A stretch of 64,000 nt of DNA, taken from positions 110,245 to 174,244 of the forward strand of contig SLUK01000006.1 in the NCBI GenBank assembly GCA_004340125.1, read 5' to 3'. Of the stretch, positions 35,753 through 43,734 are shown one piece after another. The translations under genes were made by a program, and so were the position numbers. Every line of letters starts with the position of its first letter. The stretch's first letter is position 1. Under the pieces are notes generated by a model. The model was not told the DNA's origin, did no database searches, and worked only from the letters and a program-made list of their open reading frames with translations. Source of the stretch: Harryflintia acetispora. Lineage in GTDB: Bacteria; Bacillota; Clostridia; Oscillospirales; Ruminococcaceae.

Positions 35753-36451
35753 TTGAAGGATACCATCTACACCATCCCGGTCAGCGAGGTGTTCGAGCCC
35801 AAGGAAGGCTGCCCGCTCTGCCGCATGCGGGACACGCTGGAGGAGCGGTGCCTGGAGTACATCATGGGCGCGGCCATGATGGAGCCGGACGTGCGCCAGG
35901 ACACCAACCGCCAGGGCTTTTGTACCGACCACTTCCGGATGATGCTCACAAGGAAGAACCGCCTGGGCCTGGGGCTCATGCTCCAGTCCCACCTCGACTA
36001 CATCCGCCAGGAGGTCGTCGGGGCCAAGGCGCCCATCCTGGGCAAGGACAAGCGCCTGGAAAAAGCCAGGGAGGTCGACGAAGGGTGCTATGTCTGCGCG
36101 CGGATCGACTGGGCGATGGAGCGCATGCTCGACACCATCCTCGGGTTGTGGCAGAAGGAGGAGGCCTTTCGCACGCTCTTCTCCCAGCAGGAGTGCATCT
36201 GCTTCCCACACTACCGCCTGCTCGCGCAGAAGGCGCAGGAAAAGCTGCCAAAGAAGGCGCTGCCCGGCTTCCTGGAGGTGGCCGGCGGCCTTACCCTGGG
36301 CCGGCTAGAGGCGCTCAAGGGGGACGTCGACCGCTTCTGCAACCTCTTCGACTACCGCAACGCGGCTCCCGGGCCGATCCCGGAGGAGGTCCGCTCCTCG
36401 ATCGAGCGCTCGATCTCCTATCTTTGCGCGCGTCAGATCGGTGACAAGTAG
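35753..36451 (+). CDS. DUF6062 family protein
   Basis: 232 residues from a TTG start at 35753 with TTAGGAGGG eight bases upstream. The N-terminus MKDTIYTIPVSEVFEPKEGC and the Cys pairs CPLC (about 20) and CYVC (about 114), together with GFCTDHFRMML and ECICFPHYRLL, match the DUF6062 pattern of Clostridia. Paired Cys and His suggest metal binding. Function is unknown. Transcription must pass through, or start in, the 108-bp repeat array. Confidence 0.85.
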   Translation: MKDTIYTIPVSEVFEPKEGCPLCRMRDTLEERCLEYIMGAAMMEPDVRQDTNRQGFCTDHFRMMLTRKNRLGLGLMLQSHLDYIRQEVVGAKAPILGKDKRLEKAREVDEGCYVCARIDWAMERMLDTILGLWQKEEAFRTLFSQQECICFPHYRLLAQKAQEKLPKKALPGFLEVAGGLTLGRLEALKGDVDRFCNLFDYRNAAPGPIPEEVRSSIERSISYLCARQIGDK

Positions 36452-36851
36452 GGATTACTTTTAGTATGAAAATTTTTTCGACAAGACTCGCGCATAATTA
36501 TTCGTGAAATGTATAATTTTTGTAAAGCGCGTGAGAATGGGGAGTTTCCACACTTTCCACCGAGTTTTCCACAACGGGTTTCGCATAAAACCGAACGGGC
36601 TGTGGAAAAGTCCGTTTTACCATTGGTATATTGCCCGCGCGCGGCGATGCATTTTTTGCGGCGGTATACCGAATATTCCCGGAAGGCGGGAAGGAATATC
36701 CACAAGATTTTGTGGAAGGAAAACTGTCAATCCCTGTATTTGGGGATTGTATGAATATTGGATGGTTTGGTGAATAACGGTGCATACCCCTGGCGGTGGC
36801 TGCCAACAATAATGGCAAAGACGAAAAACTGGCGATAAGGGGTGTTATGCA
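36452..36851. other. 400-bp gene-free region with a cluster of DnaA-box-like motifs
   Basis: No gene was found between 36452 and 36851. Five motifs close to the DnaA box TTATNCACA occur within 176 bp: GTTTCCACA (36544-36552), TTTTCCACA (36565-36573), the same reversed (36601-36609), ATATCCACA (36696-36704) and, reversed, CCTTCCACA (36711-36719). The stretch is locally less GC-rich than its surroundings. Replication or DnaA-regulated function is only a possibility. Confidence 0.5.
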
Positions 36852-37136
36852 GTGATCAGAGGGACCAATAAGAGGATCATCGAAATCAATGGCGAGGACG
36901 GCAGCTGCTTCGAGCGGATCGTGCTCTTTTTAAAGCCGGAGCAGGACGAGGTGAGCGAGGAGCGCATGCTGCGCATGGCGGAGGACTACGCCGACGGGCT
37001 GCTGCGCTCGCACGGTGCGGTGTCCATGCTCGCACCCCGGCGCGGCAGGAGATGGGGCTGGCGCAAGCTGGGCGCTCTGGCGCTGGCGCTGCTGGGGGTG
37101 TGCGGGGTGGTCGTGCTGTGTGTGGCGCTGCTCTGA
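36852..37136 (+). CDS. Small single-span membrane protein
   Basis: 94 residues from a GTG start. The N-terminal part MIRGTNKRIIEINGEDGSCF is followed by FERIVLFLKP, a pattern seen in short conserved proteins of Clostridia, and the C-terminus is a single membrane helix (LGALALALLGVCGVVVLCVALL) preceded by RRGRRWGWRK, so the N-terminus should be cytoplasmic. No function is known. It lies between the DnaA-box-like cluster and rlmB. Confidence 0.65.
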   Translation: MIRGTNKRIIEINGEDGSCFERIVLFLKPEQDEVSEERMLRMAEDYADGLLRSHGAVSMLAPRRGRRWGWRKLGALALALLGVCGVVVLCVALL

Positions 37137-37180
37137 GCCGCCGGCCGATTTCGCGCCTAAGCGGCAAATTACGCATTGTA

Positions 37181-37225
37181 ATATTGTGGCAGACTGTGCT
37201 ATAATAGCCATAAGTGGCTATTATA
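37181..37225 (+). promoter_or_regulatory. rlmB promoter with solo TATAAT palindrome
   Basis: TATAAT at 37200-37205 is the left end of the palindrome TATAATAGCCA-TAAG-TGGCTATTATA (37200-37225), the same motif that heads each 108-bp repeat at 35.3 kb. A possible -35 is TTGTAA, 18 bp upstream (37176-37181). Because the palindrome covers the -10 and the start point, it could be an operator. Confidence 0.5.
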
Positions 37226-37267
37226 CGGTTTTTATGGCCGCAACGCGACGGAAAGGTGGACATTCGC

Positions 37268-38035
37268 ATGGCGGATCAGAGGGAAGGCGGCGCTTACGAG
37301 CGCCAGTATGTGGTCGGGCGCAACCCGGTGTTGGAGCTGCTGCGCTCCGGGCACGAGGCGGATACCCTCTACCTGCAGCAGGGCGAGGCGCAGGGCAGCC
37401 TGCGCCTGATCATCGCGCTGGCGCAGGAGCGAAAGATCCCCATCAAGCGCGTCAACGACCAGAAGCTCTCGGCCATCGCCGGGGGCGCGTCCCACCAGGG
37501 GGTGGCGGCGGCCCTGCCGGGCCACCCGTACGCCACGATGGAGGACGTCTGGGCCAAGGCGGGGGACGAGCCGCTCTTTTTGATCGTCGCCGATGAGATC
37601 GAGGATCCGCACAACCTCGGCGCCATCATCCGCACCGCCGAGGCCGCGGGCGCGCACGGGGTACTTATCCCCAGCCGCCGCTCGGTCTCGCTCACGCCGG
37701 TGGTCGCCAAGTGCGCCGCAGGCGCGCTGGAATATATGCCGGTGGTCCGGGTCACCAACCTGGTGTCGGCCATCCGGGAGCTCAAGGAGCGCGGCGTGTG
37801 GGTTTATGCCGCGGATATGGACGGAGAGGATTACCGCGCCTGCAATATGGATGGCGCGGCCGCATTGGTCATAGGCTCGGAGGGACGGGGCGTTGGCCGG
37901 CTGGTGAAGGAAAGCTGCGACAAGGTCGTGTCGCTGCCGATGTACGGCCGGACCAATTCGCTCAATGCCTCGGTTGCCGGGGGGATTTTGATGTATGAGA
38001 TCGCGCGGCAGCGCAGCGCTGCAAAGAGGGGCTAG
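37268..38035 (+). CDS. rlmB: 23S rRNA (guanosine-2'-O-)-methyltransferase RlmB-like
   Basis: 255 residues from the ATG at 37268. The N-terminal substrate-binding domain shows VVGRNPVLELLRSGHEADTLYL near residue 14. The SPOUT catalytic domain carries the three motifs DEIEDPHNLGAIIRTAEAAGAHG (about 110), LVIGSEGRGVGRLV (about 198) and SLNASVAGGILMYEIARQR (about 232), which form the trefoil knot binding S-adenosylmethionine. It methylates an rRNA ribose; the exact position is inferred from family. Confidence 0.93.
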   Translation: MADQREGGAYERQYVVGRNPVLELLRSGHEADTLYLQQGEAQGSLRLIIALAQERKIPIKRVNDQKLSAIAGGASHQGVAAALPGHPYATMEDVWAKAGDEPLFLIVADEIEDPHNLGAIIRTAEAAGAHGVLIPSRRSVSLTPVVAKCAAGALEYMPVVRVTNLVSAIRELKERGVWVYAADMDGEDYRACNMDGAAALVIGSEGRGVGRLVKESCDKVVSLPMYGRTNSLNASVAGGILMYEIARQRSAAKRG

Positions 38036-38072
38036 CCTCCAGCGCGGTCGACTCAAAAGGGGAACTTGAGAA

Positions 38073-41000
38073 ATGAACGGAAACTACGATATCGACGCGA
38101 TCCTCGAAGAGGTAAGGCGCAAGCGGGAACAGGAGCGCATGCAGGCGTATGACGGCCGCGCGCCCTATCCGCCGGAGAATGCGCCGCAGGGCTATGCGCC
38201 GCCGCGTGCGGCCCCGCGGGAGAGCTATCCGCAAAATGATAACTGGCGGCAGGAGGACTATGCCCCCCGCCGCGCGCAATATGAGCAGCCGCGGGAGGAG
38301 TATCCGCCGCGGCGCTACGAGCAATATGAGGAGCCCAGGCGGGAGGACTACGCCCCGCGCCAGGGCCGGGGTTACGACGAGCCGCGCTATGAGCAGCGCG
38401 GATATGAGCCGGAGCGGCGAAAGCCGCCCCGGGAGGAATACCGCCCCTACCGGGAGGAGTACCGCGCCTCCTATCCGCCCACCCCGCGCGGGAACGCGGG
38501 ATATGAGGAGCCCTATCCGGCGCGCGGCTATGCCCCGGAGGAAAGGGCGCCGCGCCAGGGGGGCTTCCAGTTTAGCCCCACCCAGAACACCACCGACTTT
38601 GCGCCGCCCGTCCCGAGTGCCCCGGGGGGTTACCGCGCCCCGGCCCCGTCGCGGGAGAGCTATCGCCCGGCGGCGCCGGCGCCCCGGGAGGAATACCCGC
38701 CGCGCCAGTATGAGCAGCCCTACGACGAGCCCGGGCGCTATCAGCCCGATCAGGGCTCCTATTCCCAGCAGGGCGGCTACGGCCAAAACAGCCGTTATCA
38801 GGGCTATCAGCCCGAGCCATATAATCCGCCGGCGGCGCCCCGGCAAAATTATCCGCCGCAGACGCCGCAGTTTTCCGCCGCCCCGTCGAGTCCCTCCGCG
38901 GCTCCCGCCACCCGGCGCACCCCAAAGCCCTCGATGGACGACCTGCTGCAAAACTTCGGGGAAGGGGTAGGGCTCGGCAAGGGGATCGACCCCGAGCGCC
39001 CGCCCATTCAGCCGCGGCGCAGCGCGCCGATCGTCGGCGCGCCGGTGGTTTCCCCGGCGCCCGAGATGGAGACGCTTTCCTCCCCGGTGGTGAGCGTTCC
39101 GGTCTATACCCCGCCCATCCCCTGTGCGCCGGCCTTCGATCCGGCCCCCGCCTCGCCGCGGGAGGGCGGCTATCAGGCGCCGTCCGCGGCTCCTGGCAAT
39201 TTTAATTTTAACATCACCCAGCCGACAGGGGAGTTTAATCCCCCGTCGCAGGGCTCTTTTTCCGGGAGCGCCGGCGCGCCGGTGAGCGCCCCGGTCATGG
39301 CCCCGCCTGCCGAGAGCGAGCCGGTAAGCCAGCCGGTTTATACCCCGCCGCCCGAGGCGACCACGGTAGTGCCCCCGGTGAACGAGGCGGCGTCTGATTT
39401 CTCCGTGCCGCAGACGGCGGGGCAATCCCCCTTCGCGCCGCCGGCGGATGAGGCGACCAAGCTGCTCGGCGGGGAGGAGCCGCTCCCCCAGCTTCCGGTG
39501 GAGCATCTGCCGCTCGACCCGGAGGACTTCCAGGACGACGTGGACTACGACGAGCACGGCACGCCCGCCGACACGCTTAGCAGCGAGGAGGAGCGCGGGG
39601 CCATCCGCGCGGACATCAAGCGCGCGCAGATGGGGCTTCGGGTGCGCTTCGCGCTGACCACGGCCGCCTTCGTGGGGCTGCTTTACCTCGCGTTTTCCTT
39701 CATCTCCAAGGCCTTCCCGCTGCCGCCGATCATGCTGCCCGAAAATCCGGACACGGTGCGGATGTTCATGATCGTCAACGTGGCGGTGGTCGCGATCACC
39801 ATGCTGATCAACAGCTCGACCATCGGCGGGGGGCTGGTGAGCATGTTCACCTTCAAGGCGGACAACGATTCGCTCATCTCGCTCGCCATGATCGCGGCGA
39901 TGGCCCAGGGCGTGGCCCTGGTCGTCACCCCTTCCGCCGCTTCAGAGGTCGGGGTCCAGCTCTACTACTGCGTGCCGGTGCTGGGGCTGCTCTTCAACAT
40001 CGTCGGCAAAATGATGATGATGTCCCGCATCGAGCGCAACAGCCGCTTGGTCTGCTCGGACCAGGAGAAATACGTCATGCGCACCATCAAGAGCCCGGAC
40101 TTTGCGCGCGAGCTCTCCCGGGGCCTGCCGCTCGACCTGCCCGAGATCACCTACTCGGTCAAGACCAAGTACGTCTCCGGCTTCCTGGAGGCGTCCTACG
40201 CGCAGGACTATGCCGAGAGCATCAACCGCGTGCTGGTGATCATCTGTCTGCTCGCATCGATCGCCGTGTCGGTGATCAGCTACTTTGTGGGCGGCAGCCT
40301 CTACGTTTCCCTCACGGTGCTCAGCGGCCTGCTGGCCGTCTGCGCGCCCTTCACCTCCACCATGGTTGGGAACATGCCGATGCTGCGCGCGGCCAAGAAG
40401 CTCACCAAGGCCGGGACCGTCATCGCGGGCTACCCGGTGGTCGAGGAGTACAACTCCGTCAAGGCGGTCACCTTCAAGGCCAAGGAGCTCTTCCCGCCCG
40501 ACAGCATTACCCTAAGCTCGATGAAGGTGTTCCAGGAGAGCCTGATCGAGCAGGCGATTCTCGATGCGTGCAGCGTCATCTGCGCGACCGATTCGCCACT
40601 GGCCCCCATCTTCCAGGGGATGCTCGGTGGGAACAGCAAGATCCTCAAGGAGGCCGAGAACATTGTCTTCGAGGATTCGATGGGCCTCTCCGCCTGGGTG
40701 GACGGCAAGCGTGTGCTGATCGGCAACGCGCAGCTGATGCAAAACCATGGGGTGAGCACCCCCTCGAAGGACTATGAGGAGCGCTACGTCGGGGAGGGGA
40801 AGGACATTCTCTACCTCTCGAACTCCGGCGAGCTGATCGCGATGTTCGCCCTGTCCTATGGCAGCGACAAGCGGGTGGCCCCGGTGCTGCGCGAGCTCTC
40901 CGAGCGCGGGGTGGCGCTGATCGTCCACTCCACCGACCCGAACATCACGCCGGGAAAATTGTCTATGCTCTACAGCTATCCCGAGCATTTCATCAGGATC

Positions 41001-41306
41001 GTGCCCGCCAGCCTGCACGCCGACTACGAGCGGGTGATGGCCCCGCGGGGGCGCGCCCATGCGTCGATCGTCTACTCCGGCTCGATCATGACCATGCTGC
41101 GGGCGCTGGGGATCATCCCGCGGATCAAGTCGGCGGTGACCATCGGCACCGCGGTGCAGCTGCTTTCCACCGTGATCGGCTATGCGATCATCACCTTCTT
41201 CGCCTTCTTCGCGGGGATGGCGAACATCACCTTCACCCTGCTGCTGTGCTATCAGCTGGTCTGGACGGTGCTGGTGGTGCTCCTGTCCAATCTGCGCAGG
41301 ATTTAA
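38073..41306 (+). CDS. Giant Pro/Tyr-rich membrane protein with degenerate P-type ATPase core
   Basis: 1077 residues. Residues 1-470 are low complexity, rich in Pro, Tyr, Arg and Gln (YEQPREEYPPRRYEQYEEP), probably disordered and cytoplasmic. Residues about 520-770 contain several membrane spans. The C-terminal 320 residues resemble the P and N domains of a metal P-type ATPase: SAWVDGKRVLIGNAQLMQNHG matches the usual VxGxxVxVGN stretch, and VLRELSERGVALIVHSTDP fits the region before TGD. The catalytic DKTGT is missing (the aligned segment reads VKAVTFKAKELF), TGD reads STD, and the GDGxND motif is absent. It is therefore probably a non-pumping pseudo-ATPase. It is 37 bp after rlmB, with AAAAGGGGAAC before the ATG. 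Confidence 0.75.
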   Translation: MNGNYDIDAILEEVRRKREQERMQAYDGRAPYPPENAPQGYAPPRAAPRESYPQNDNWRQEDYAPRRAQYEQPREEYPPRRYEQYEEPRREDYAPRQGRGYDEPRYEQRGYEPERRKPPREEYRPYREEYRASYPPTPRGNAGYEEPYPARGYAPEERAPRQGGFQFSPTQNTTDFAPPVPSAPGGYRAPAPSRESYRPAAPAPREEYPPRQYEQPYDEPGRYQPDQGSYSQQGGYGQNSRYQGYQPEPYNPPAAPRQNYPPQTPQFSAAPSSPSAAPATRRTPKPSMDDLLQNFGEGVGLGKGIDPERPPIQPRRSAPIVGAPVVSPAPEMETLSSPVVSVPVYTPPIPCAPAFDPAPASPREGGYQAPSAAPGNFNFNITQPTGEFNPPSQGSFSGSAGAPVSAPVMAPPAESEPVSQPVYTPPPEATTVVPPVNEAASDFSVPQTAGQSPFAPPADEATKLLGGEEPLPQLPVEHLPLDPEDFQDDVDYDEHGTPADTLSSEEERGAIRADIKRAQMGLRVRFALTTAAFVGLLYLAFSFISKAFPLPPIMLPENPDTVRMFMIVNVAVVAITMLINSSTIGGGLVSMFTFKADNDSLISLAMIAAMAQGVALVVTPSAASEVGVQLYYCVPVLGLLFNIVGKMMMMSRIERNSRLVCSDQEKYVMRTIKSPDFARELSRGLPLDLPEITYSVKTKYVSGFLEASYAQDYAESINRVLVIICLLASIAVSVISYFVGGSLYVSLTVLSGLLAVCAPFTSTMVGNMPMLRAAKKLTKAGTVIAGYPVVEEYNSVKAVTFKAKELFPPDSITLSSMKVFQESLIEQAILDACSVICATDSPLAPIFQGMLGGNSKILKEAENIVFEDSMGLSAWVDGKRVLIGNAQLMQNHGVSTPSKDYEERYVGEGKDILYLSNSGELIAMFALSYGSDKRVAPVLRELSERGVALIVHSTDPNITPGKLSMLYSYPEHFIRIVPASLHADYERVMAPRGRAHASIVYSGSIMTMLRALGIIPRIKSAVTIGTAVQLLSTVIGYAIITFFAFFAGMANITFTLLLCYQLVWTVLVVLLSNLRRI

Positions 41307-41313
41307 TCAAACT

Positions 41314-41355
41314 GAAAAAAAGCACCCGCTTCCTCTTGGAAGCGGGTGCTTTTTT
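41314..41355 (+). terminator. Intrinsic terminator after the pseudo-ATPase gene
   Basis: The stem AAAAAAGCACCCGCTTCC with complement and a TTTTTT tail lies 8 bp after the stop codon. Its right arm overlaps the birA promoter. Confidence 0.88.
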
Positions 41356-41364
41356 CGCTATAAT
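41336..41364 (+). promoter_or_regulatory. birA promoter overlapping a terminator
   Basis: TTGGAA (41336-41341), a 17-bp spacer and TATAAT (41359-41364) use the right arm of the preceding terminator as spacer. The gene start follows after 31 bp. Confidence 0.7.
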
Positions 41365-41395
41365 AAGGGGAGACTCTGCGAAGGAGGGGAACGCC

Positions 41396-42184
41396 GTGCT
41401 GCAGCGCGAAAAGCTCGTTTCGGCCCTGAAGGGTGATTTTTTCAGAGATAATCTGGTTTTGCTCGAGGAGGCCGCCTCGACCAACCTGACATTAAAGGAG
41501 CTGGCGGCGAAGGGCGCGCCCGAGGGCACCGCCGTTTTCTGCGAGCGGCAGAGCGCCGGGCGCGGGCGGCTTGGGCGCAGCTTCCATTCCCCGGCGGGCG
41601 AGGGGATTTACCTGAGCGTGCTGCTGCGCCCAAGGGGGGAGCTCACGCAGGCGGCGGCGCTGACCTCCCTGGCGGGGGTCTGCGTGGCGCAGGCGATCGA
41701 GGACGTCTGCGGCCTTGCCCCGGGGATCAAGTGGGTCAACGATGTGCAGGTCGGCGGCAAAAAGGTCTGCGGGATTCTGATCGAGTCGGTGATCGAAAAC
41801 GGGGTCCCTGCCTGGCTGGTGCTGGGGATCGGGATCAATGTCAATAATGATCCTTCCGCCTTCCCGCCCGAGCTGCAGGAGGTGGCCACCTCGCTTCGGG
41901 CCGAGGCGGGGCAGCCCTTCGAGCGGGAACGTTTGGCCGCGGCGCTGCTGGACCGGCTGGAGGAAAGCTACCGGGGGTTCCCGCAAAACCTGCCCCTGAT
42001 CCGGCAGGAGTGCCGCCGTCGGATGGTCACCCTCGGCCAGCGGGTGGTGATCCGCTCACAGGAGGAGTGCGGGGTTTTCCTGGCCGAGGACATCGACGAG
42101 CAGTTCGGGCTGATCGTGCGCGACGCGAACGGGGAGCGGCAGACCCTGCGCTCGGGCGAGGTGAGCGTACGCATGGCGCCATAG
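41396..42184 (+). CDS. birA: Biotin--[acetyl-CoA carboxylase] ligase (class I BirA)
   Basis: 262 residues from a GTG start with AAGGAGGGG upstream. The ligase motif is CERQSAGRGRLGRSFHSPAGEGIYLSV near residue 42, followed by GIKWVNDVQVGGKKVCGILIE near 112 and a C-terminal SH3-like domain. There is no N-terminal helix-turn-helix, so this is the non-regulatory class that only biotinylates carboxylases. Single gene. Confidence 0.93.
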   Translation: MLQREKLVSALKGDFFRDNLVLLEEAASTNLTLKELAAKGAPEGTAVFCERQSAGRGRLGRSFHSPAGEGIYLSVLLRPRGELTQAAALTSLAGVCVAQAIEDVCGLAPGIKWVNDVQVGGKKVCGILIESVIENGVPAWLVLGIGINVNNDPSAFPPELQEVATSLRAEAGQPFERERLAAALLDRLEESYRGFPQNLPLIRQECRRRMVTLGQRVVIRSQEECGVFLAEDIDEQFGLIVRDANGERQTLRSGEVSVRMAP

Positions 42185-42229
42185 GCGCCAAAGTGCCATA
42201 GGCGCCGGGAAAATAGCCCCAAGAAAAAA

Positions 42230-42415
42230 GACCGTAAGCATAGATAGCTTGCGGTCTCGTTTTCATTTCTTTTCGCGCAGGGGTGGAACAAAATTCCCAA
42301 CCACTGACATTCTTTTCCTAATTATATCCTCTTTTGGCGAAAAAAGCAAGGAAATCCAGCGCTTTTTGCCTCTTGCCCTCTGAAGAGCGGCCGCAAGCTA
42401 TCTATACTAGCGGTC
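42230..42415. repeat. Switch cassette D: 27-bp inverted sites enclosing an outward promoter
   Basis: The outer site is 42230-42256 and the inner site 42389-42415, with 132 bp between and 23 of 27 matches on inversion. The shared centre is ATAGATA. The four mismatches are at positions 6, 7, 10 and 26, the same positions as in cassette B. Read on the minus strand the outer site is followed by TTTTTT, a clear terminator. The inner site ends with CTAGCGGTC, 20 bp before the gene start. Confidence 0.85.
42321..42349 (-). promoter_or_regulatory. Outward (OFF-oriented) promoter of cassette D
   Basis: TTGCTT (42349-42344), a 17-bp spacer and TATAAT (42326-42321) on the minus strand, directed away from the gene at 42436 and toward the 3' end of birA. 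Confidence 0.8.
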
Positions 42416-42435
42416 TTATTCAGAAGGTGAATTCT

Positions 42436-43677
42436 ATGAAAAAACGGTGGGTTTTGGCGGCGCTGGCCTTTTTCCTGGCGGCCGGCGTCAGGGCTGGGGC
42501 GGCGGACAGCGGGGTAACGGTCACGGTGCGGGACGGCTATGCCTGCGACTACGGGGTCAATATCCCCTTTACCCGCTCTTCGGGGACGGTCGACTACACC
42601 TTTTCCCTCTTTGAGGGGAGCTATGCTTCCGGCGCGCCCGAAGTGACGGCGGCGGTGGAGGTTACCCCCACCTCGCCGGTAAATGTCTACCTGCCGCTTT
42701 GCTACGACCCGACCGGGCCGAGCACCTGGACGCTCAAGGTCACTGCCCACGCGGCGCCCGGGCGGGCGGCGTTCGACCGGGAGGCGACGGCTGTCAAGAC
42801 CTTTACCACCACGCCCACCTGCGGCTGCCCCGCCGGGACGGCGGGGGCCTACTATGCGGGGGACGGGAGTGTGCAAAGCCCCTTCCGGGTGAGCGTCAGG
42901 GAGCAGCTCGACCATGTGGAAAACCATCTCTCCGCAAGTTTCTTGCAGGTGAACGACATCGACGGCGGTGGGAGCTTCGCGTCGATCAGCAACTTTCGCG
43001 GAACTTACGACGGCGGCTGGCACCGGATCAGGGGGTTAAACGAGCCCGTGTTTGCGCAGCTCACCGGCGCGACCGTCCAGCGCCTCGGGATCGAGGACTC
43101 CACCGCGCTCTTCTCCCCCTACCGGGAAACACAGGGCAGAAACTCCGGCGCTTTGGCTTCCACGCTCGACGGCAGCATTATCCGCGACTGCTACGCGCTC
43201 AACTGCTCCGTCAGCGGCTATCAGGCCGGCGGGCTGGTCGGATGGTTTAATTCGAGCACCATTGAACGCTGCTACGCCTTGGGGGTCGAGGCGGTGTCCT
43301 GCGGTTATCCCGGCGGGCTGGTCTCCCGCTCGGACGGCAGGCTGCAGATCACGGATTGCTACGCGGTACCGGCTTCCCTTGCTTCGACGGAGTTCGGCAC
43401 ATCCGCCCTGTTCGGAGAGACCACCGGCGGCGCTGTTGCGCTCAGCAAATCCTACTGGTGCACCTCGGCCGTCTCCAACGGCGTTGGAGAAGCGTTCCGG
43501 GGCGGAAGCATATCGGTCGATTCCTACTCCAAGGGCTACCCCCTCGAGGGCTTCTCCTCGCTCGGGAACTTCACCGGCTTCGACGAGGCAAACTGGACCA
43601 TCCGCAGCATGGCCGTCAACACCGCCAGCGGCAGCGTGACGGCCGGGGTGCCGGTGCTGCGAAAATTCTACGAGTAG
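42436..43677 (+). CDS. Secreted GLUG-like beta-helix protein, switch locus D
   Basis: 413 residues from the ATG at 42436; an in-frame extension to 42334 would cross the inner switch site. The signal peptide is RWVLAALAFFLAAGVRAGA. The N-domain has DGYACDYGVNIPFTR and the strand NVYLPLCYDPTGPSTWTLKV. The linker CGCPAGTAGAYYAGDGS and EQLDHVENHLSASFLQVNDI lead into repeats FRGTYDGGWHRIRGLNEP, VQRLGIEDSTALF and IIRDCYALNCSVSGYQAGGL. The end PVLRKFYE matches locus C, to which it is closest across the whole length. No LPXTG or SLH. AGAAGGTGA precedes the start. Confidence 0.84.
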   Translation: MKKRWVLAALAFFLAAGVRAGAADSGVTVTVRDGYACDYGVNIPFTRSSGTVDYTFSLFEGSYASGAPEVTAAVEVTPTSPVNVYLPLCYDPTGPSTWTLKVTAHAAPGRAAFDREATAVKTFTTTPTCGCPAGTAGAYYAGDGSVQSPFRVSVREQLDHVENHLSASFLQVNDIDGGGSFASISNFRGTYDGGWHRIRGLNEPVFAQLTGATVQRLGIEDSTALFSPYRETQGRNSGALASTLDGSIIRDCYALNCSVSGYQAGGLVGWFNSSTIERCYALGVEAVSCGYPGGLVSRSDGRLQITDCYAVPASLASTEFGTSALFGETTGGAVALSKSYWCTSAVSNGVGEAFRGGSISVDSYSKGYPLEGFSSLGNFTGFDEANWTIRSMAVNTASGSVTAGVPVLRKFYE

Positions 43678-43687
43678 GGTTTCCGTT

Positions 43688-43724
43688 AAAAAGGTGCCCC
43701 GCCAGAATGGCGGGGCACCTTTTT
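43688..43724. terminator. Bidirectional intrinsic terminator
   Basis: The stem AAAAAGGTGCCCCGCC with complement lies between locus D and the convergent serS. Confidence 0.9.
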
Positions 43725-43734
43725 AACGAATCTT

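Noticed and set aside
37962..39557. A 531-codon minus-strand frame
   Set aside because: It is antisense to the Pro/Tyr-rich coding region; its Arg/Gly/Leu-rich composition is a shadow of that biased sequence.
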